From NCBI RefSeq assembly GCF_009557455.1, contig NZ_CP045651.1:1302001-1366000 (forward strand): a DNA stretch of 64,000 nucleotides. Reading direction: 5' to 3'. Source of the stretch: Alistipes sp. dk3624. Its GTDB lineage: Bacteria; Bacteroidota; Bacteroidia; Bacteroidales; Rikenellaceae. Made by a program: the position numbers and the translations under genes. The first letter of the stretch is position 1; the number at the start of each line of letters is the position of its first letter. The notes below the pieces were generated by a model that was not told the DNA's origin, ran no database searches, and saw only the letters and a program-made list of their open reading frames with translations. Below, in pieces: positions 50,739-60,498 of this stretch.

Positions 50739-51668
50739 TCAAAGCTGAGGAACAGCCGGAGTGCCGTGTGGAACGAAACCTTTGGTTTCCGACGCGACCC
50801 CGGAATCGCTCTGTGCATGGCGATGGCGGTAGTTCGCAGGCGTGAAACCGTATTCTTTTTTGAATAGTTTGATAAAGTGGGACGTATTCGGAAAGTTACA
50901 TTCGTTTCCTATTTCGGAGATCGACTTGTTGGTCGATATCAGCAGCAGCCGCGAATGCATCAGGCGCTGGCGGATGAACCATTTGTGAGGCGGTTCGTAA
51001 AAATGCTTCCGGAACTCTTTCTTGAACGAAGTGAGGCTGCGGTTGCACTTTTCGGCCAGCTCTTCGACTGAAATATCGGAGAAGATATAATCCTGGATCG
51101 TCTGCTCGAAACTCTCTTTCATCAGGTCCATATTGCTCAGGATCTTGCTCTTCAGGCAACATTCCTTTTGCGTGAGGATCAGATAGACCAGTTCGGTGAT
51201 TTTGATCATTTCCGCCGTCGTATCCTGACTGAACAAGTCGTCCTTAAGGTACTGGCTGACCGTTCCGAAGAAATTCTTGATGGCGCTCGTCGCAGGGTAG
51301 CTTACATGCGTCTGTTGCTCGCAATCGGGACAGCTGTGATCGTTGGTTATGTGCAGTTGATAAACCACGCTCAGGTTATTCAACACTTTGGAAAGTTGAG
51401 CGGAAGTATAATAAAACACGATCTGCTCGAAATTCTTACCGGCCTCCGGAATGTCCTCCGTGTAATGACTGCCGGTTCCCATATAGAATAATGTTCCCTG
51501 AGGTATTTCGTGGCACAAATCGCCGTAGTAAATGCATTTCTTCCCGCGCACTACGTAACCGATGCTGTGACGGGCATAATTGTTTGCCTGAATTCCACTG
51601 CGGTTGGGTTGCACATACCTTACAATCATAGGCTGCTGTGCCGGAATCGGAGAAGATAAACGTGCCAT
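50739..51668 (-). CDS. AraC-family transcriptional regulator
   Basis: 309 residues. N-terminal cupin-like sensor (RHSIGYVVRGKKCIYYGDLCHEIPQGTLFYMGTGSHY) and C-terminal double HTH at about 195-290: DISVEELAEKCNRSLTSFKKEFRKHF, then SISEIGNECNFPNTSHFIKLFKKEYGFTPANYR. A paired CPDC motif (about 113-116) in the middle could bind a metal or sense redox. No target gene is obvious; bioA lies divergent across 299 bases. Confidence 0.9.
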   Translation of the reverse strand: MARLSSPIPAQQPMIVRYVQPNRSGIQANNYARHSIGYVVRGKKCIYYGDLCHEIPQGTLFYMGTGSHYTEDIPEAGKNFEQIVFYYTSAQLSKVLNNLSVVYQLHITNDHSCPDCEQQTHVSYPATSAIKNFFGTVSQYLKDDLFSQDTTAEMIKITELVYLILTQKECCLKSKILSNMDLMKESFEQTIQDYIFSDISVEELAEKCNRSLTSFKKEFRKHFYEPPHKWFIRQRLMHSRLLLISTNKSISEIGNECNFPNTSHFIKLFKKEYGFTPANYRHRHAQSDSGVASETKGFVPHGTPAVPQL

Positions 51669-51967
51669 AATTCAATAATTTTAAAAGTTAACGATTCGAT
51701 AAATATTTTGATTTGCCTATATATAATCAGCACTACATCTATTTCACATTACAAATATACAAGATAAAATTTAAAATGCAATGGATTATTCTAATTTTTC
51801 CAATATTTTTTCATATTTTTTCTCATGGCCCTATGTACAAACCCCTTTGAAGCGTATCATACATAACGGCTCCGGCCGCATTCGATACAATCTTTCCTTC
51901 AAACGTCCGGCGCTGCCACAAACTCTTCCGCAAAAAGTCTGTTAAATTTACTATTTTTACAACAAAG
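51669..51967. other. AT-rich gap upstream of bioA, nothing else recognised
   Basis: Holds the near-match element TATTTTTA at 51952-51959, nine bases before the bioA ATG, and no recognised gene. Confidence 0.35.
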
Positions 51968-53272
51968 ATGGGCTTTAAGATGAAAGACAGAGAGACAAAA
52001 GAGATACTCGACTACGACAGAACGCACCTGTGGCATCCGTACACGTCGATGAAACAGCCGTTGAGCGTTTTCCACGCCGTCCGGGCCGACGGAGTGCACA
52101 TCGAACTTTCGGACGGACGGCGGATCGTGGACGGCATGTCGTCCTGGTGGTCGGTGATCCACGGATACAATAATCCGAAACTGAACGAAGCCGTCGAGGC
52201 GCAGCTTCAGCACATGGCTCACGTCATGTTCGGCGGACTGACGCACACTCCCGCCGTCGAACTGGCCCGCAAGCTGGTAAGCCTGACCCCCGACGGGCTG
52301 GAGAAGATTTTCTACTGCGACAGCGGGTCGGTGGCCGTCGAGGTCGCCGTGAAAATGGCGATGCAGTACATGTATGCGCAGGGCACGCCGCGCAAAAATA
52401 CGCTGGCGACGATCCGCAGCGGCTATCACGGCGACACGTGGCACGCCATGTCGGTATGCGATCCGGTCACCGGAATGCATTCGGTCTTTACCGGACGGCT
52501 GCCGGTACAATTTTTCGCGCCGCAACCGGCTGTCCGGTTCGGAGAGGAGTGGGACGACCGCGATTTCGCGCCGATGGCCGAAATCATCGAACAGCATCAC
52601 GAAGAGTTGGCCGCCGTGATCGTCGAACCGATCGTGCAGGGAGCCGGCGGCATGTGGTTCTACCACCCCGAATACCTGCGCCGGTTGCGGGAAATGTGCA
52701 CGCGGTACGACATCCTGCTGATCGCCGACGAGATCGCCACCGGCTTCGGCCGCACCGGACGGATGTTCGCATCGGAATGGGCCGGTATCGCGCCCGACAT
52801 CCTGTGCGTGGGCAAAGCGCTGACCGGAGGTTACATGAGTTTTGCCGCCGTGCTGACGACCGAACGGGTCGCCGACGTCATCTCTTCGGGCAATCCGCCG
52901 GAATTCATGCACGGGCCGACGTTTATGGGCAATCCGCTCGCCTGCGCCGTAGCGAACGCATCGCTGGACATCCTGATAAACAACTCCCCGTTGCAACGGA
53001 TCGCCGAAATCGAAAATCTGCTCCGCGCGCAACTGGCTCCGGCTGCCGGCATGAAACAGGTGACCGACGTGCGCGTCCTCGGCGCGATCGGAGTGCTCGA
53101 ACTCCGCAAACCGGTCGATATGGCGACGATGCAGCGCCGGTTCGTCGAAGAGGGCGTCTGGATCCGGCCGTTCGGCAGGTTGGCATACGTCATGCCGCCA
53201 TATATAATAAAGGACCACGACCTGGAGAAACTGACCCGCGCGCTGATCGAAGTGGTCGGCGAAACCGATTAG
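51968..53272 (+). CDS. bioA: Adenosylmethionine-8-amino-7-oxononanoate aminotransferase
   Basis: Biotin synthesis: converts KAPA to DAPA using SAM as amino donor. 434 residues (ATG at 51980, [10 protein letters not shown], is an alternative). [14 protein letters not shown] is the BioA start, then [50 protein letters not shown], the PLP contact [14 protein letters not shown] and the Schiff-base lysine in [11 protein letters not shown]. The other biotin genes are not in the window. Confidence 0.95.
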   Translation: MGFKMKDRETKEILDYDRTHLWHPYTSMKQPLSVFHAVRADGVHIELSDGRRIVDGMSSWWSVIHGYNNPKLNEAVEAQLQHMAHVMFGGLTHTPAVELARKLVSLTPDGLEKIFYCDSGSVAVEVAVKMAMQYMYAQGTPRKNTLATIRSGYHGDTWHAMSVCDPVTGMHSVFTGRLPVQFFAPQPAVRFGEEWDDRDFAPMAEIIEQHHEELAAVIVEPIVQGAGGMWFYHPEYLRRLREMCTRYDILLIADEIATGFGRTGRMFASEWAGIAPDILCVGKALTGGYMSFAAVLTTERVADVISSGNPPEFMHGPTFMGNPLACAVANASLDILINNSPLQRIAEIENLLRAQLAPAAGMKQVTDVRVLGAIGVLELRKPVDMATMQRRFVEEGVWIRPFGRLAYVMPPYIIKDHDLEKLTRALIEVVGETD

Positions 53273-53299
53273 CCGATTGCACGATCCGGATTCATTTCG

Positions 53300-53307
53300 T
53301 ATCTTTG
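53300..53307 (+). promoter_or_regulatory. -7 element (TATCTTTG) of the radical SAM gene
   Basis: Exact TAnnTTTG match 22 nt upstream of the ATG at 53330. Confidence 0.6.
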
Positions 53308-53329
53308 GCCGGATAAAAGACCAGACGCC

Positions 53330-54103
53330 ATGAGCACTTCGCTGTACGATCAAGTGATTTTCGGCCCTGTACACAGTCGCAGGCTCGGCTTGTCGCTGGG
53401 GGTCAACCTGTTGCCGCTCGACAACAAACTGTGCAGTTTCGACTGCATTTACTGCGAATGCGGATGGGCCGGCCGCGGTGCGAAACCTCGTTTCAACGAC
53501 CGTGCGACCGTACGCGAACTACTGCGGGCCAAACTGCTCGAAATGACCGGAGCGGGAACTCCGCCCGACGTCATCACCTTCGCAGGCAACGGCGAACCCA
53601 CGATGCATCCCGAGTTCGGCGCCATCATCGACGATACGATCGCCGCGCGCGACGAACTCTGCCCGAAAGCCAAAATATCGGTGCTCAGCAACGCTACGAT
53701 GATCGGGCGGGAAGAGGTGCGCGAAGCCCTGCTGAAGGTGGACAACAACATCCTGAAACTCGATTCGGCATTCGACGCCACGGTGCGGCAGATCGATCTT
53801 CCGCGCGGGGACTATTCGGTAGCCCGCACGGTCGAGAACATGAAACGCTTCGACGGACGGCTGATTATCCAGACGATGTTCCTGCGCGGCGAGTACGGCG
53901 GGCGGACGGTGGACAACACCACCGAAGAAGAAGTATCGGCCTGGCTGGCACGAATCGCCGAAATCGCTCCGCGTCAGGTAATGGTCTACACGATCGACCG
54001 GGATACCCCGGCCGAGAACCTTCGCAAAGTATCCGTTCCCGAACTCCGGGCGATCGCCGCGCGCGTCGAAGCGCTCGGTATCCCATGCTCGGTCGCCGGC
54101 TGA
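53330..54103 (+). CDS. Radical SAM protein
   Basis: 257 residues. FGPVHSRRLGLSLGVNLLP is followed by the iron-sulfur motif CSFDCIYCEC (CxxxCxxC), and FAGNGEPTMHPEF is the GGEP-like SAM-binding segment. This short type, with FGPVxSRRLGxSLGVN, is the YgiQ-unrelated COG0731-like group (wyosine/TYW1-like relatives) of unknown substrate. It starts after a -7 element, 57 nt beyond bioA; the GT87-like gene follows after 27 nt. Confidence 0.87.
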   Translation: MSTSLYDQVIFGPVHSRRLGLSLGVNLLPLDNKLCSFDCIYCECGWAGRGAKPRFNDRATVRELLRAKLLEMTGAGTPPDVITFAGNGEPTMHPEFGAIIDDTIAARDELCPKAKISVLSNATMIGREEVREALLKVDNNILKLDSAFDATVRQIDLPRGDYSVARTVENMKRFDGRLIIQTMFLRGEYGGRTVDNTTEEEVSAWLARIAEIAPRQVMVYTIDRDTPAENLRKVSVPELRAIAARVEALGIPCSVAG

Positions 54104-54130
54104 TTTTCCCACGAAACCCAAACCAACGCC

Positions 54131-55288
54131 ATGTCCCGATTTACCGAAAACATCAGTCGTTTTTTTCTGAACCGCCGCAATATCTTCATCCTCGGCTTTG
54201 TACTGACTTTCGTACTGACGCTGCTGGAAGTGTCGCACGGCAAACAATACAACTTTTTTACGTTCCAGAACGGCACGTTCGATTTCTGGAAAGGGGAAGA
54301 CCCTTACGGCGTCGAAAAGTACGACTTCCTGTACGGCCCACTGTTCGCAATCCTGTTCGCGCCGTTCGCCTACCTCGGCATGACGGTCGGCCCGTTCGTA
54401 TGGAACCTGTTCAACTTCTCGATGTTCTTCTGCGCCATTTTCACGCTGCCCCGGCTTACGGAGAATCAGAAATGCCAGACTTACCTCTACACGGCGATGA
54501 TCCTCGCGACGACGCAGATGTCGATGCAGTTCAACCCGGTAGTAGCCTACCTGTTCCTGTTCGCCTTCACGCTGCTGGAGCGCGGGAAACCTTTCTGGGC
54601 GATCACGCTGATCCTGATCTCCGGGTTCTGCAAGATATACGGCATTTTCGAACTGGCGCTGTTGCTGTGCTACCCGAAGTTCTGGCGTAACATCCTGTTC
54701 ACGGTCGCGCTGGCGGCGGTTTTCGTCTTCCTGCCGTTGGTCAGCATCGAGCCGTCGGGCCTGATGCCGTTCTACGCCCGCTGGGCCGAGGTGCTGGCGC
54801 TGCATGTCGATCAGTTCCAGTTTTACGCGCTGTTCAACCTTTACCCGATCCACGACCTGCTGACCCCGGTCATGACCTACGTACAGATGGGATCGATCGC
54901 CCTGCTGGCCGTCCTGTTCGTAGTGAATCGCAAACAGTTCGACCGGTTCGACTTCCGGGCCGGCTCGCTCGGCATCCTGATGGGCTGGGTGATCCTGTTC
55001 AGCCTCTCGACCGAAAAACACACTTATGTCATCGCTTTGGCAGGCTATCTGCTCTGGTATTGGGTACAGGCCCGCAAAACCCGGCTCGATAGGACGCTCT
55101 TCTGGGCGAACTTCGTCTTGTTGGTCGCCGTACCGGTCGATCTGGTCTGCCCGACGCCGGTCATGCGGTTCCTGTGCGACACGCTGCAACTGAACATCTA
55201 CTGCTTCACGTTCACCTGGCTGCGGATGATCTACCTGACGTTCCTGAAACCGATGGCCTGTCCGAAAACGATCGAGGCGGAAGTTTAA
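54131..55288 (+). CDS. Multi-spanning membrane protein, GT87/DUF2029-like glycosyltransferase
   Basis: 385 residues with about 10 membrane helices. A DFWKGEDPYG motif after helix one places an acidic residue in the first extracytoplasmic loop, as in GT-C mannosyltransferases of family 87. YDFLYGPLFAILFAPFAYLG and FNPVVAYLFLFAFTLLERGKPFWAITLILISGFCKIYG are characteristic. The polyprenyl-phosphate sugar donor is expected but not visible in sequence. It lies 33 nt upstream of prfB. Confidence 0.8.
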   Translation: MSRFTENISRFFLNRRNIFILGFVLTFVLTLLEVSHGKQYNFFTFQNGTFDFWKGEDPYGVEKYDFLYGPLFAILFAPFAYLGMTVGPFVWNLFNFSMFFCAIFTLPRLTENQKCQTYLYTAMILATTQMSMQFNPVVAYLFLFAFTLLERGKPFWAITLILISGFCKIYGIFELALLLCYPKFWRNILFTVALAAVFVFLPLVSIEPSGLMPFYARWAEVLALHVDQFQFYALFNLYPIHDLLTPVMTYVQMGSIALLAVLFVVNRKQFDRFDFRAGSLGILMGWVILFSLSTEKHTYVIALAGYLLWYWVQARKTRLDRTLFWANFVLLVAVPVDLVCPTPVMRFLCDTLQLNIYCFTFTWLRMIYLTFLKPMACPKTIEAEV

Positions 55289-55321
55289 CTCTTTTCGAAT
55301 TTACACCTTAAATATTATAGT

Positions 55322-56411
55322 ATGATAACCACGGAACAAATTAAAGAGCTTATAAGACGACAGGATTCGTTGAGGAGGCATCTTTGACGTCGATAACCGA
55401 CGCATCGAATTAGAAGAAGAGGAGAGCCGCACGCAGGCTCCCGATTTCTGGGACGATCCCGAAAAGGCCGAGAAACAACTGAAAAAGGTCGCCGGGATCA
55501 AATACTGGATCACGGCCTACGACGAAATCGCGTCGGCCGCGGACGATCTGTCGCTGATGCCCGATTTCGTCCGGGAAGGGCTTACCTCCGCCGAAGAGCT
55601 GGACGCCCATTACCGGGCGACGCTCGAAAAGATCGAAGCGCTCGAAATGCGCAACATGCTCGGCGGCGAGGAGGATCACCTGGGCGCGATCATGGAAATC
55701 AACTCCGGGGCCGGAGGCACCGAGAGCCTCGATTGGGCGGCCATGCTGCTGCGCATGTACACCCGCTGGGGCGAAGCGAACGGATACCAGGTAAAAATCG
55801 TCGACCTGCAGGAAGGCGATGAAGTGGGCGTCAAATCGGCGACGCTGGAATTTGTCGGCGAGTTCGCCTACGGCTACCTAAAAAGCGAAAACGGAGTCCA
55901 CCGGCTGGTACGCCTGTCGCCGTTCAACGCCAACAACAAGCGGCAGACGACTTTCGCGTCGGTGTTCGTTTCGCCGGCGGTAGACGACACGATCGAAATC
56001 GTCGTCAACCCGGCCGACATCGAATGGGACACCTACCGCAGCGGCGGCAAGGGCGGCCAGAACGTCAACAAGGTCGAAACGGGCGTACGCCTGCGTCACC
56101 TGCCGTCGGGCATCGTGGTCGAGAACACCGAAACCCGCTCGCAGATCATGAACAAAGAGAACGCGCTGCGCATCCTGAAGTCCAAACTCTACCAGCGCGA
56201 GCTGGAAAAACGGATGGAATTGCAGAACGAACTGGAAGGACAGAAGAAAAAGATCGAATGGGGTTCGCAGATCCGCAGCTATACGCTCCATCCCTACAAG
56301 CTGGTAAAAGACCACCGCACCGGACAGGAAACCTCCGACACGCAAGCCGTGCTGGACGGCGACCTGAACGAGTTTATCAAAGCGTTCCTGATGAGCAACG
56401 GAGTTTCCTGA
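55322..56411 (+). CDS. prfB: Peptide chain release factor 2, programmed +1 frameshift
   Basis: Recognises UGA and UAA stops. The gene begins at ATG 55322 in frame 1 (MITTEQIKELIRRQDSLRRHL), meets TGA at 55385-55387, and continues in the +1 frame from GAC at 55386 to 56411, giving about 362 residues. The shift site CTTTGAC is preceded by the internal Shine-Dalgarno AGGAGG at 55373-55378, as in the E. coli prfB autoregulation site. SPF (RLSPFNAN) shows it is RF2, and GGQ is in SGGKGGQNVNK. RF2 shortage slows termination at the TGA and promotes the shift. Confidence 0.95.
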
Positions 56412-56438
56412 CCGATACGCGTACGAACGCAACCGACG

Positions 56439-56480
56439 AACTTTCCGGAATTTCCCCGTACGGGGAAATTCCGGAAAGTT
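56439..56480 (+). terminator. Terminator of prfB, 42-bp perfect palindrome
   Basis: 56439-56460 and 56461-56480 are fully self-complementary around CGTACG (arms AACTTTCCGGAATTTCCCCG and its complement), followed by TTTTTT. Confidence 0.85.
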
Positions 56481-56673
56481 TTTTCACGACACGGTTTTTC
56501 GTATCTTCCCGGCACGCCTCTGCGAACCAAGCCGGCCGCACATTGCGTATTTATCCGGCAACCGATTGCATTTTCGAATTTTATCGTTAAATTAGCGAAC
56601 GGCGTTCTATAAAAACGCCACTTACCGTCCGGCGACACCCGGACATCCGAATCCACCTAAAACTTTACCGTTT

Positions 56674-58488
56674 ATGAAAAAACAGCTACTCCTTTTCGCC
56701 ACATGCGTCGCGCTGCTGTCAGGCTGCAAAGACAACGACGAAAACGGCCGGCCCGACTCGCCGGCCACCCAACCGGCGATTACCGCCTTCGTATTCGAAG
56801 CCGCCCGGAATCCGCAAACGCTGATCATGGACATCAAATGCGCGATCGACGGGAACGAAATTTCGGGGCTGATCCCCTACGCGACCGACCTCGACAAGCT
56901 CGTTCCGTCCTTCAAAGGCCGGTTCGCTCAGATCTCGGTAAACCATACGGTTCAGCAATCGGGCGTTTCGGAAAACGATTTCACGAAAGAGGTCGTCTAT
57001 ACGGTCATGGATAGCATCGGACAAACGGTCGACTATAAAGTCAACATATCCTGTTTCGAAGGGGCGGAGTCCGGCCCGGCGATCACGTCGTTCGTTTTCG
57101 AAGCGGCCAAAAACCCGCTGTACCTACTGTCGGATGTCGAATGCACGATCGACGGAACATCGATTTCGGGCCTGATACCCTACGTGACGGACATCGACAA
57201 ACTCGTTCCGACCTTCTTGGGCCGTTTCGACCGGATCTCCGTCGGCAAGGTTTCGCAGCAGTCGGGCGTCACGGCGAACGACTTCACGAAAGAGGTCGTC
57301 TATACGGTTACGGACAGCAAGGGAACGTCCGCCGAATACAAAGTCAACCTGTTCAATTTCACCGGTCTGCCGGTCGTTACGGTCGAAACCGACCAGCGTG
57401 CGGCAATCACGTCGAAAGAGAACTACGTCAACGGAACGCTGACGATTAGCAAAACCGCCGATTTCAAAGCCGGATACGAAGGCGCCATGCGTATCCGGGG
57501 CCGGGGCAACGCCACGTTCGGGTATCCGAAAAAGCCGTACAAGATCAAGCTGGACGAAAAATCCGAGATTCTGGGTATGCCGTCCGACAAAGAGTGGGTA
57601 TTGCTGGCCAACTACTGCGACAAATCGCTGCTGCGCACCAGCATCGCATTCAAATTGAGCGAGCTGATGTCGATGCCGTGGACGCCCCGCACCGAATTCG
57701 TGGAACTGTTCCTGAACGGGCGTTACGAGGGCAACTACCTGCTCGGCGAACACGTGAAAGTTTCCAAAAACCGGCTGAACGCCGATGACGACGGCTACCT
57801 GATCGAACGGGACGGCTATTACCAGCAGGAACCGTTGTACTTTATGACCGACCGCGGCAACCCGTTCACGTTCAAGCATCCCGATACGGACGACATCACG
57901 CAGCAACAGGTCGCCTACATCAAAGATTACGTCAATAAATTCGAATATGTGCTCTATTCGCAGAATTTCATGGACCCGGAAGAGGGATACCGCAAATACA
58001 TCGACGTAGACAGTTGGGTGAACTGGTACTTGGTACAGGAAACCCTGTGCAACAAAGATACGAACTACTACTTCTTCAAAAAGAACGCGCAGCCGGACAC
58101 CAAACTCGGCATGTCGCCGGTCTGGGACTTCGAGTGGTCGCTCGGCATCGGCTGGAACTACACCGAACCGGCCCGCCACGACGTCCTGGTACAACGTTCG
58201 CTCTATTTCGACCGGCTGATGCAGGATCCCTACTTCGCAGGACTGGTCAAAGAGCGCTGGAAAACGCTTAAAAGCGAATACCTGCCGCAGCTCTACGCCT
58301 ACATCAACGAGACGGCTCAGAAGATCTCCGTATCGCAACGGGCCAACTTCACGAAGTGGAACATCCTCAACACGCCGGTCAGCGTCGAAGTCATCACGCT
58401 GGGAACCTGGGAAAACGAAGTGCAGTACGCCAAGGACTTCCTAACCCGCCGCGTGCAGTGGCTGGACTCGGCGATTCCGACCTGGTAA
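56674..58488 (+). CDS. CotH-kinase family lipoprotein with duplicated N-terminal domain
   Basis: 604 residues. Lipobox ALLSGC. Two tandem copies of an about 95-residue module follow, roughly 35-128 (ITAFVFEAARNP...FTKEVVYTVMDS...VDYKVNIS) and 132-225 (ITSFVFEAAKNP...FTKEVVYTVTDS...AEYKVNLF). The CotH-kinase domain is about 235-600, with MRIRGRGNATFGYPKKPYKIKLDEK, FLNGRYEGNYLLGEHV and the catalytic-region SPVWDFEWSLG. CotH proteins can be atypical protein kinases in Bacillus spores; in Bacteroidetes surface lipoproteins the substrate is unknown. Confidence 0.88.
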   Translation: MKKQLLLFATCVALLSGCKDNDENGRPDSPATQPAITAFVFEAARNPQTLIMDIKCAIDGNEISGLIPYATDLDKLVPSFKGRFAQISVNHTVQQSGVSENDFTKEVVYTVMDSIGQTVDYKVNISCFEGAESGPAITSFVFEAAKNPLYLLSDVECTIDGTSISGLIPYVTDIDKLVPTFLGRFDRISVGKVSQQSGVTANDFTKEVVYTVTDSKGTSAEYKVNLFNFTGLPVVTVETDQRAAITSKENYVNGTLTISKTADFKAGYEGAMRIRGRGNATFGYPKKPYKIKLDEKSEILGMPSDKEWVLLANYCDKSLLRTSIAFKLSELMSMPWTPRTEFVELFLNGRYEGNYLLGEHVKVSKNRLNADDDGYLIERDGYYQQEPLYFMTDRGNPFTFKHPDTDDITQQQVAYIKDYVNKFEYVLYSQNFMDPEEGYRKYIDVDSWVNWYLVQETLCNKDTNYYFFKKNAQPDTKLGMSPVWDFEWSLGIGWNYTEPARHDVLVQRSLYFDRLMQDPYFAGLVKERWKTLKSEYLPQLYAYINETAQKISVSQRANFTKWNILNTPVSVEVITLGTWENEVQYAKDFLTRRVQWLDSAIPTW

Positions 58489-58782
58489 GTATTTTCCGGC
58501 CAATTACGCAAAAGGCACCAGGGTTCCGTAAACGACATTTCGCATTCTTACCAATATTCGCAAGGTTCGGGAAACGTCTATCTCGTGGCAACCAAGATGG
58601 CGAATTCGGGAGGACATGCAGCCCCGGCGGTCAAAGCCGACATTAATTGGGTTTACATAAAAGATACCCAAAATACAAACGACGGAACTCCTATCATGGT
58701 TCACAGAAAAGAGGTCACCGACGTTTTCGAAGCCAACAGCGTACGAGCGTACGGTAGGGTACGATCCGAAAGTCGAAATTAA
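58489..58782 (+). pseudogene. Open frame continuing past the CotH stop, likely remnant
   Basis: The same frame as cotH stays open after its TAA for 97 codons, with a protein-like stretch HQGSVNDISHSYQYSQGSGNVYLVATKMANSGG and ADINWVYIKDTQN. An in-frame ATG is at 58597 but there is no promoter or ribosome site. It may be a decayed reading frame or a real separate small gene. I do not recognise the family. Confidence 0.25.
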
Positions 58783-58794
58783 AACACTGCTTTT

Positions 58795-59574
58795 ATGAAA
58801 CGCCTAACGATACTCGCCCTATTTCTGTTCCCGTCGGTAGTTTGTGCACAGCAGCGAACGGCAGCGATATCCCCGGAATCTTTTGAGAAAAGAGCCGAAT
58901 TCAGTGCCGCTGCATTCGATATCGTCTGGGCCCGGCCCAGGCATATGATCGATTTGGATACGCTGGCGGGACAGTGGATCCGAAGAGGACACCGCTCGGG
59001 AACTGCATATGCTCCCGTACTCGAATCCGAGAACGGGGAGTTCATTTTGATGTACCTGAGCTTTTTAATTTACAGAACCGAGGGCGAGATCGAGATAGAC
59101 CAAACCATGAGAAAGTTAGAAAAGTCGCCGCCAACGAACGAGCTGCTCACGAACGACAACTATCCCCGCCTCTTGATAACCGGCGAATTGAAAGCGGCCT
59201 ACGGCTATACGGAAGGCTTTTTCAACCCGGTGGAAGGGAAAGTGTTCACCCGGGAAGATTTCGAAACCTACGTAACGATCGTTTCGGGCGGCAAAGCCCG
59301 GAGGTGGTTCAATGCCGACTCGGTGTTCCTGTACACCCTGCCGGTGGACGATCCGTTCAAAAAGGGCTACACGCATTGCACGGGTATGATCGTCTCTAAA
59401 AAAGGCAGGGCCAGCATAGGACTGAAGCTCTGGTTCACCAACGCAGGAAAGAAAAAAGAGCAACAATATCTCCGTTCGCTCCGCTGGAAGATACGGTACC
59501 GCAACGACGACTGGAAATACGACCGGGAAGTATTCGAACGTGCAGTCAGGAACCGCGAAGGAGACCGAAAATAG
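58795..59574 (+). CDS. Exported protein of unknown function
   Basis: 259 residues. Signal peptide MKRLTILALFLFPSVVCAQQ. The mature part has an alpha/beta pattern with conserved-looking GYTHCTGMIVSKKGRASIGLKLWFTNAG near the C-terminus and a basic end (EVFERAVRNREGDRK). An inverted repeat ends the transcript at 59638-59681. No known domain recognised. Confidence 0.75.
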   Translation: MKRLTILALFLFPSVVCAQQRTAAISPESFEKRAEFSAAAFDIVWARPRHMIDLDTLAGQWIRRGHRSGTAYAPVLESENGEFILMYLSFLIYRTEGEIEIDQTMRKLEKSPPTNELLTNDNYPRLLITGELKAAYGYTEGFFNPVEGKVFTREDFETYVTIVSGGKARRWFNADSVFLYTLPVDDPFKKGYTHCTGMIVSKKGRASIGLKLWFTNAGKKKEQQYLRSLRWKIRYRNDDWKYDREVFERAVRNREGDRK

Positions 59575-60009
59575 ACGGCCTATCCGCCTTAAGGAATAAA
59601 ACGGCGGCAGGTCTGCCTCCCCCGGCCGATTTCAACATAGACGGAAGCACTTACATGTCGGCATATAAGCGCTTCCGTCTACGACTGTTACGATTTACAA
59701 CGCAAAAAGCGGGAAAATTCCTGAACGGAATCATAAAAAACATCCGCACGATCGACCGGATCATGCGGAGTCTCTGTTTATCGATAAATCATACTGCGGA
59801 GAGATAGGGTTATGAACCAACACCCCACAGATCCCTTATTATCAAGGTGATAATTATTTCAAAAAGTACGTTTGTAACGAATTAGTAACGGTATCTTGTC
59901 TGTCATAGTCGCCTAATGGCTTCTTCTTGTCTGCCCGTTTTTTCATCACGTTACAAAGATAACAAAAATATTTGATTGACACATATTCTTCTCATTCAAA
60001 AAAGATTTT
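59575..60009. other. Intergenic region with two inverted repeats
   Basis: 435 bases. Contains the terminator at 59638-59681 and a second imperfect hairpin at 59743-59769 (TCCGCA-C-GATC / GATC-A-TGCGGA). No gene recognised. AT content increases toward the right. Confidence 0.4.
59638..59681 (+). terminator. Terminator of the exported-protein gene
   Basis: TAGACGGAAGC (59638-59648) pairs with GCTTCCGTCTA (59671-59681), with further pairing of CTTA/TAAG inside. Confidence 0.65.
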
Positions 60010-60228
60010 TTATAGTATTCTATGAATATCTTCTCTCATTATGGGGGATATATCCAATGCTTCCAAGTCTAACTGTCTAAGCCATGTCAAGCTTTCACTT
60101 GGAGACATATGCGTATTCGTAATATATTTCTCAGATAGGGTTATTACTGTATTACGACTTAAACCTAAAGCTAATAATGATAAATGTGTTTTGATTGGTA
60201 CATTAAAGTATATAGATGCGTTTTTCAT
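60010..60228 (-). pseudogene. Gene fragment, C-terminal 72 codons
   Basis: From about 60228 the minus strand reads IYFNVPIKTHLSLLALGLSRNTVITLSEKYITNTHMSPSESLTWLRQLDLEALDISPI..., clearly protein-like and AT-rich, ending at 60010. It looks like the C-terminus of a larger protein (possibly a DEAD/DEAH helicase; not certain). Upstream of 60228 the same frame becomes the antisense of the plus-strand fragment, so the gene was broken here. Confidence 0.45.
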
Positions 60229-60240
60229 TGCGAAATCGTC

Positions 60241-60453
60241 GAGGATGCCGAAAAGGTGAAGCAGGAGGAGAAAGCCTACAAGAAGATTCCCATCATTACC
60301 GATTTTACGGACGAGGAGGGCAACGACCGCATGAAAGAGATGATACAGGAAAACTACAATCGCATCAAAGCCGACGTGCGGCAAATCGTCGCCGACGAAC
60401 TGGAACGCATCAAGAGCGATCCGGCGCTGGCGCACCTGTTACAACAGACGTAA
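60241..60453 (+). pseudogene. Gene fragment, C-terminal 70 codons
   Basis: VEDAEKVKQEEKAYKKIPIITDFTDEEGN...ADELERIKSDPALAHLLQQT is a well-formed helical protein end with no proper start. It is followed by a strong terminator (60457-60498), so it is the genuine 3' end of a gene whose 5' part is missing. Family not recognised. Confidence 0.45.
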
Positions 60454-60456
60454 TTT

Positions 60457-60498
60457 ATAAAAGAATCCTCGCTGCTAACTCAGCGAGGATTCTTTTAT
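60457..60498. terminator. Bidirectional terminator next to the DUF6236 gene
   Basis: ATAAAAGAATCCTCGCTG (60457-60474), loop CTAACT, CAGCGAGGATTCTTTTAT (60481-60498), a perfect 18-bp stem that overlaps the stop codon of the minus-strand gene. Confidence 0.9.

Noticed and set aside
51968-51979. The four extra residues at the BioA N-terminus
   Set aside because: Both ATG positions (51968, 51980) are possible; neither changes function, so it is not treated as unusual.
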